Source: Erigeron canadensis (Eukaryota; Streptophyta; Magnoliopsida; Asterales; Asteraceae). From it: a stretch of DNA of 64,000 nucleotides. The notes beneath the pieces are model-generated. The model had not been told where the DNA came from. It did not search any database and saw only the letters and a list, made by a program, of their open reading frames with translations. Positions 59,518 to 64,000 of the stretch are shown in pieces; position 1 is the first letter of the stretch, and each line of letters begins with the position of its first letter. Both the position numbers and the translations under genes were made by a program. The stretch covers positions 620,001 through 684,000 of the forward strand of contig NC_057765.1 of NCBI RefSeq assembly GCF_010389155.1, written 5' to 3'.

Positions 59518-61680
59518 TGGCGAATCAAGTAAGATCTAATCCATATATTCAATCAAAGATTTATTTTACTTTCATTCAGTTTGTGTACATTTATTTTTTT
59601 TGGATAATATAGACTACATTATATGTTACATCCATGTCATGATTTGTTTTTAGGTCAGATTTCTGTTTATGCATGTTACAGAAATATATGTATATATAAA
59701 TAGATACATATATGGGTATATATATATATGTATACTCTAAATTAGTTAATCAGTTAGGGTTTGTGATTTTGTTTATATTAAATTAGATCCGATACAGTCT
59801 TTTGTTAGTTTTTAATATGTATATATATACTGCACATGCATTAAGTTAAATTTAAGTTTCTTGTAGGGTAGTTTTCCTCAATTTCAGTTTCGAGATGAGT
59901 ATATTGTTTGTTATGTGTTGATAGCTACACAATTTTTAGGTTTAGGACCACAAGTGGGGTTGGAATAAAATATATGAACTAATCTGTTTTTTGTTTATTG
60001 AAAGTGAGACTTGAAGAAATTCTGAACTAACATATTTTTGGTTTTTTGTATGTGTGAACCCAAGCAAACTCTTTATCGATAGATAATTTTCCAAGTTCTA
60101 ATTGATGTTTCCAATAAGGATACCTTGTCAGAATTGTTGGTAAGTTTTATTAAAAAATATAGTGCACCTTTTACAAATTAAACAATATTTTTTTTCACAT
60201 TCAATTTCAATCATCATTTATATATAATGCCATCTCTTAAAAGCGTTAATTGTTAACTTAGCTTCTCCCAAAATTGTTAAGAACAAACTGCCACCTGGAT
60301 GCAAGGCAGTTAGACTGGTAGATTCCAACAACCGTTCATACATAGTGCGTCTCGTTGTATTTTCAAATAGCAAAATAATGTTGACTGGTGGTGCTTGGCG
60401 TGATTTCAATCATAGCTGTATCCAACCAGGCACTGACAAAGTTTGTTTGAGATTAAGGAATAACCATACTTTTGATGTCATTCTATTTGATGCTGCTGGA
60501 AAGGAGATATTGCGGGATGGCAATGGAGATGAATATGTGAATAGATGTATCATTGAAGTCTCTGGTGAAACTACACATACAGAAGTAAGCAAATTTAATT
60601 TTGTAATTACTGAACTAATTTGTGATTTTTGTATCAATATGATTTATTTATATGTTTATGACTTGCAAATTGTGATCTGTCCAGTATCCACCATTGTTTT
60701 TCCTTGATGACCTGAATGTCCGCTTTCATCGGGATACTGACAAGACTGCTACTATCTTTGGATCAAACCAAATTGAAGACGTGGAGGTCATATATGAAGA
60801 TGAAATTATTTATACCATGAGTGGTATCCCTGTTGATGTTGATCCTAATGTGAATCTTGAAGAAAATGTAGAAGAGCAAAGAACTTGGCGTGCGGTAGGA
60901 TTTACTGGTTCAAAGTGGATGAATCTTTGCTATGAGCATGATGTTAGTATGGATGGTCACATCATGTTAACCAATCTAGGTTCAGGGAGATATTTGTTCG
61001 ATTACTTTAATGAGCTTGGCATTGGATCAGCTGCAGCTACTACAGTATGTAAGTAATATGAAGTGTACATTACTTGTTGTCTTTTGCTATTTATTAAAGT
61101 TTAAGGTTTACATGTTTAGAGAATTTGACTAATACAGCCAGGGTCACACCACAGAGTATTCAACCAACTTTGTCAACAGATTATATGACTGAGAGCGATG
61201 GCAAAGATGTCGAAAGTAAACATCACCACTGCCAGATTGTTGGGCACCAACACAGGGAAGACAGGCCATGTTTCTTCAAGAATCTGACTGAGCACTCTTT
61301 TACTACTAACGTGCTGGTAAAATATAATATTTTCATTTATTGATATTATATATAAGTCCCAAACTTTGTTGGTATATATATGTGTGTCTCATTAAGATAT
61401 ACAATGTGATTTGTAGACGGTGCCTAACCATTTTGTTCGTCGACATCATCTGGATAGCTATAAAAAAACAACTGTATATGTGGGAAGCTTGAAGTTCAAA
61501 GCTAGGTTGGATATCATCTATGATTGTCGCAAGGATGGAGATCAAACTCATGTTGTTCTAATCACAGACTGGTCGAAGGTTTCCAAGAAAACTGGGTATG
61601 AGGCGGGTAATGAACTCCGATTTGAATTAAATGTCGTGCATGAAGCTGATGGGCCCAGTGTGGAATTCCATGTGTGTTGA
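59518..61680 (+). pseudogene. Second B3-like gene, probable 1-nt deletion
   Basis: Paralogue of the 51.7-53.2 kb gene. Matching exons are 60,262-60,584, 60,685-61,048, 61,138-61,316 and 61,417-61,680, with the same order and phases. Blocks: LTGGAWRDFNHSCIQPGTD, with KVCLRL following (domain 1 end), FTGSKWMNLCYEHDVSM (domain 2), TVPNHFVRRHHL, ITDWSKVSKKTGYEAGN and final FHVC (domain 3). Exon 60,262-60,584 is 323 bp where the paralogue has 321; it begins in frame as LLPK and then needs one more base near 60,270-60,276 to continue VKNKLPPG, so a 1-nt deletion is inferred. The first exon is uncertain: ATGGCGAATCAA|GTAAGA at 59,518 or an exon ending 60,139 are candidates. If translation began at the in-frame ATG at 60,378 the last two domains would survive. 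Confidence 0.6.
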
Positions 61681-62514
61681 AGCCGTGGATAAGGCAGTTT
61701 ATGTATCATCCAAGTTGTTAGTGTTCTAGGAGGGACTTTCTTTTGGTTACTTTTGCTTACTACTAAACTTCGTATGAATCCATGCTGATTTTGGTACTGT
61801 ATAATAATATATATATATATAGCATGTGTACACCAGGGAATGGTATTTGACAGTCTGCAACAATTCTAATTAGGTTGTATTTGCATGTAATGAATGGTAT
61901 GTGATGAATGGAATCTAAGTTAAATCCGATAAAAAGGAAGTACTTGGTATGTGTAGATAAGATTATTACAACCATGTCCAATTAGAATTTATTTATTTTT
62001 TTCTCATTTAATAAGTAATTCAAATGGTAGTCGAAGGACTCATTTGGATGAGGTATTTTATAAGTATATCTTTTTGATAAACTTTTAACATATACAACCA
62101 AACACAAATGTTTATGTTCTTTTAGATTTAACACTTAACCTTTTTGTAAAAGGTTAAAGAAATGGGTCTGCAAATGGTTGAAGTTAAGTGCAAAACAACA
62201 TAACATAAGTTAAGTCCAAATTGTTGAAGTTAAGTGCAAAACAACATAATAAGATAAATCATGACTTGACATAACATAAGTTTAACACATGACATAAGTT
62301 TAAAACATTACATAATTACTTCCTACACAACTTCACAATCCGACATTTGGACTAAAAAAGATACAAATTCATATAGTAGTAGATTCTTCATTCAAAACAC
62401 AATTAACTGCATTCACACTTTCAAAAGACTTTCAACCTATGCATGTTTGAAGAAGAAAAATAACAAAATTATCAATTGTATTTTAACTCCTTCCTTAAAC
62501 ATTTATATGAATAT

Positions 62515-63820
62515 TTATGCAGGAACATTGTCATACCTCCTCCTAAAGTCATTAGCCTCTTGGATATCTTCATTTATAAAAATTCTTGTACCAAATTTAT
62601 CAGTTTGAACTGTCAAGTTTTCTGAATGACCAACACCATCAAAATTAATGACTTTCCATTCATGTAATTAGAAACAATATACTTAGATAATTTCAGCTTA
62701 CCCTTCCATTCATTAATGAGAGCATGTTGCAAGATGGCAATGACATGCTCTTCAGATTTGTTCTGCTCCAGATTGGCATTAAACTGAACTGCATAATCAT
62801 TCCACAAAGTGCAACGCTGGGTTCTACCACTGTAAAAATATTAACTAAATTAACTAATTCATTAAATATTATCAATGATAGTTTATAAATGTATATGACA
62901 GGTACAGGGACATTCACTAACAACCTACGTTGCATTAAACTAAAGTTATGATTTTTTCATCATTTATAACAACTGACACATCTTCTAACAGATATATATG
63001 CATCTTCAACACATGTAGTACTAATCTTGTACTGAACTTTATCAGCTGACAAATAACTCCAAATCTAACATAAACATTTCCATAAAAAGAATTATACTAT
63101 AAGGTAGAGAATCCCTCCAGATTGAACTAAACTTACTCCAAATCTTTCAACTCCATGTTAAACCTCTTGCTTGTTTGAGTTGCTGACTTGAATACCTCAA
63201 GATTTCCACACCAACTTACACAACCAATGACATCTATGGAAATTAAATAAAAAAAGGTTCAGTAAATTGTTGACACTATTATATTTGTATACTTTCAGTT
63301 ATAAATATAGATAAACAAATTATGGTTACTAACCAATGTTGAGGACATCTTTATCTCTAGCCTTAGTCAAAGTAATCTCATTGAAAGGCAAGAATGAGAA
63401 ACCATAGCCACTGTATGTAAAAGGCACACCATGTTGCACTTCAGTAGTTTTGTAAAAGTTACACTTTAGTTTATGTGGGACGACAGGGAAGGGGTTATCG
63501 TTTTTTCCAACACCAAATCGCTTGATAATCACAGCAGCATCTTCCTTGATCACTTTATCAAACATAGGAACCAAGTCCTTCTTGATAGAACATTGAATCT
63601 TTGCACCCTAAGCAGAGAGTACACAAAATACGACTTAGATAATGTAAATCTTTGCACCCTAACAAAAACCCTAAAAAATATAACTTACCTTTTCATCAAC
63701 CAACACCATCTCAAGCCTTTGAATTTGATTAATCCATCGGCGGATTATCTTCACTTTCATGTTTATGAAATCCTTTGATGCATCTAATTGCTCCACAAGA
63801 GTTATTTTGTTGGTGGCCAT
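62515..63820 (-). pseudogene. RPA1-like OB-fold protein of Helitron type, frameshifted
   Basis: Minus-strand exons 63,689-63,820, 63,334-63,607, 63,137-63,233 and 62,515-62,829. It starts MATNKITLVEQLDASKDF and resembles the replication protein A large-subunit OB-folds that plant Helitrons carry: VKIIRRW...MVLVDEKGAKIQCSI in fold 1, VIIKRFGVG, and GRTQRCTLWNDYAVQF in fold 2. A role in binding single-stranded DNA during rolling-circle transposition is inferred. Near 62,650-62,660 the frame shifts by one base after NYMNGK: the read frame stops at 62,613 while the expected continuation (VINFDGVGHSE) lies in another frame to a TAA at 62,515. The protein is shorter than cellular RPA1 and lacks the C-terminal zinc domain, as expected for Helitron versions. 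Confidence 0.85.
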
Positions 63821-64000
63821 TTTCACAGTAAAATTTCAAACCAGAGAGTAAACTATATGGATTATGTTTTTGTGTATGGAAATTGCTTTGATGGTCAAGT
63901 TTATGGTTTCTCTTTCTTGATTAAGTCAATTGTAGATCTCAAGATTATGAAAAGTGGTGTCAAATCCCTCCTTGATTAACAATACTCTGTATGTGCTCTG

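Larger units (their letters stand above)
51388..64000 (-). mobile_element. Large Helitron with Rep/helicase, RPA and two B3-like genes
   Basis: The minus-strand 3' end at 51,388 is followed by T. Going 5'-ward along the minus strand the segment holds a B3-like gene (plus), the Rep/helicase gene (minus), a second B3-like gene (plus) and an RPA1-like gene (minus). Rep/helicase and RPA are the standard gene content of plant Helitrons, rolling-circle elements that capture host genes. The 5' end (TC after A) was not found before the window edge, so the size is more than 12.6 kb if all parts belong together. That the B3-like genes are inside the element rests on the 3' end lying beyond the first of them and on the RPA gene lying beyond the second. 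Confidence 0.7.

Noticed and set aside
1..64000. CRISPR arrays, bacterial operons, riboswitches
   Set aside because: The window is plant nuclear DNA; the short regular repeats found have no CRISPR spacer pattern.

Overview
The window is nuclear plant DNA: AT-rich, with spliced genes carrying GT-AG introns, a nuclear tRNA-Leu and many transposon classes. The gene families (intronless PAO5-type polyamine oxidase, LLM-domain B-GATA factor, EER5/PCID2-type TREX-2 subunit, NPP phosphodiesterases) are those of a eudicot. Abundant short TTCGTTCGTGAAC-like repeats make Asteraceae my best guess, but that is inference.

Layout. 1-3,350: repeat-rich DNA with a precise tRNA-derived SINE insertion (789-1018). 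3,504-5,108: intronless PAO5-like gene with a 30-bp tandem repeat in its leader. 5.1-20.2 kb: no convincing gene, only SINEs, small MITE-like repeats, a purine-rich tract, a minisatellite and degraded ends of other elements. 20,245-26,382: a complete Ty1/copia LTR retrotransposon on the minus strand (two ~455-bp LTRs, 5-bp target duplication, PBS, PPT) disabled by small lesions. 27,148-28,715: three-exon B-GATA gene. 28.7-33.7 kb: local tandem duplications, a Helitron-like 3' end and a TTA-flanked PIF/Harbinger-like element. 33,758-34,784: small two-exon single-pass membrane protein gene. 35,763-41,613: complete 13-exon EER5/PCID2 homologue (minus). 42,371-44,412: truncated LINE (minus). 46,074-50,233: tandem pair of intronless NPP genes whose N-termini differ by two in-frame indels. 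51,085-51,165: tRNA-Leu(AAG).

51,388 to the right edge is the most unusual part. On the minus strand it has a textbook Helitron 3' end (GC hairpin, 8-nt spacer, CTAG, then T), a Helitron Rep/helicase gene and an RPA1-like OB-fold gene. Interleaved on the plus strand are two related multi-exon genes, each apparently encoding three B3-like (DNA-binding pseudobarrel) domains. If all belong to one element, it is a Helitron of more than 12.6 kb carrying a paralogous pair of putative DNA-binding proteins. The replication genes are broken (frameshifts, a stop, a missing linker), one B3-like copy has a probable 1-nt deletion, and the other keeps an open frame across five exons.

All splice sites were inferred by eye from GT-AG signals, frame continuity and family knowledge; no alignment or expression evidence was available.
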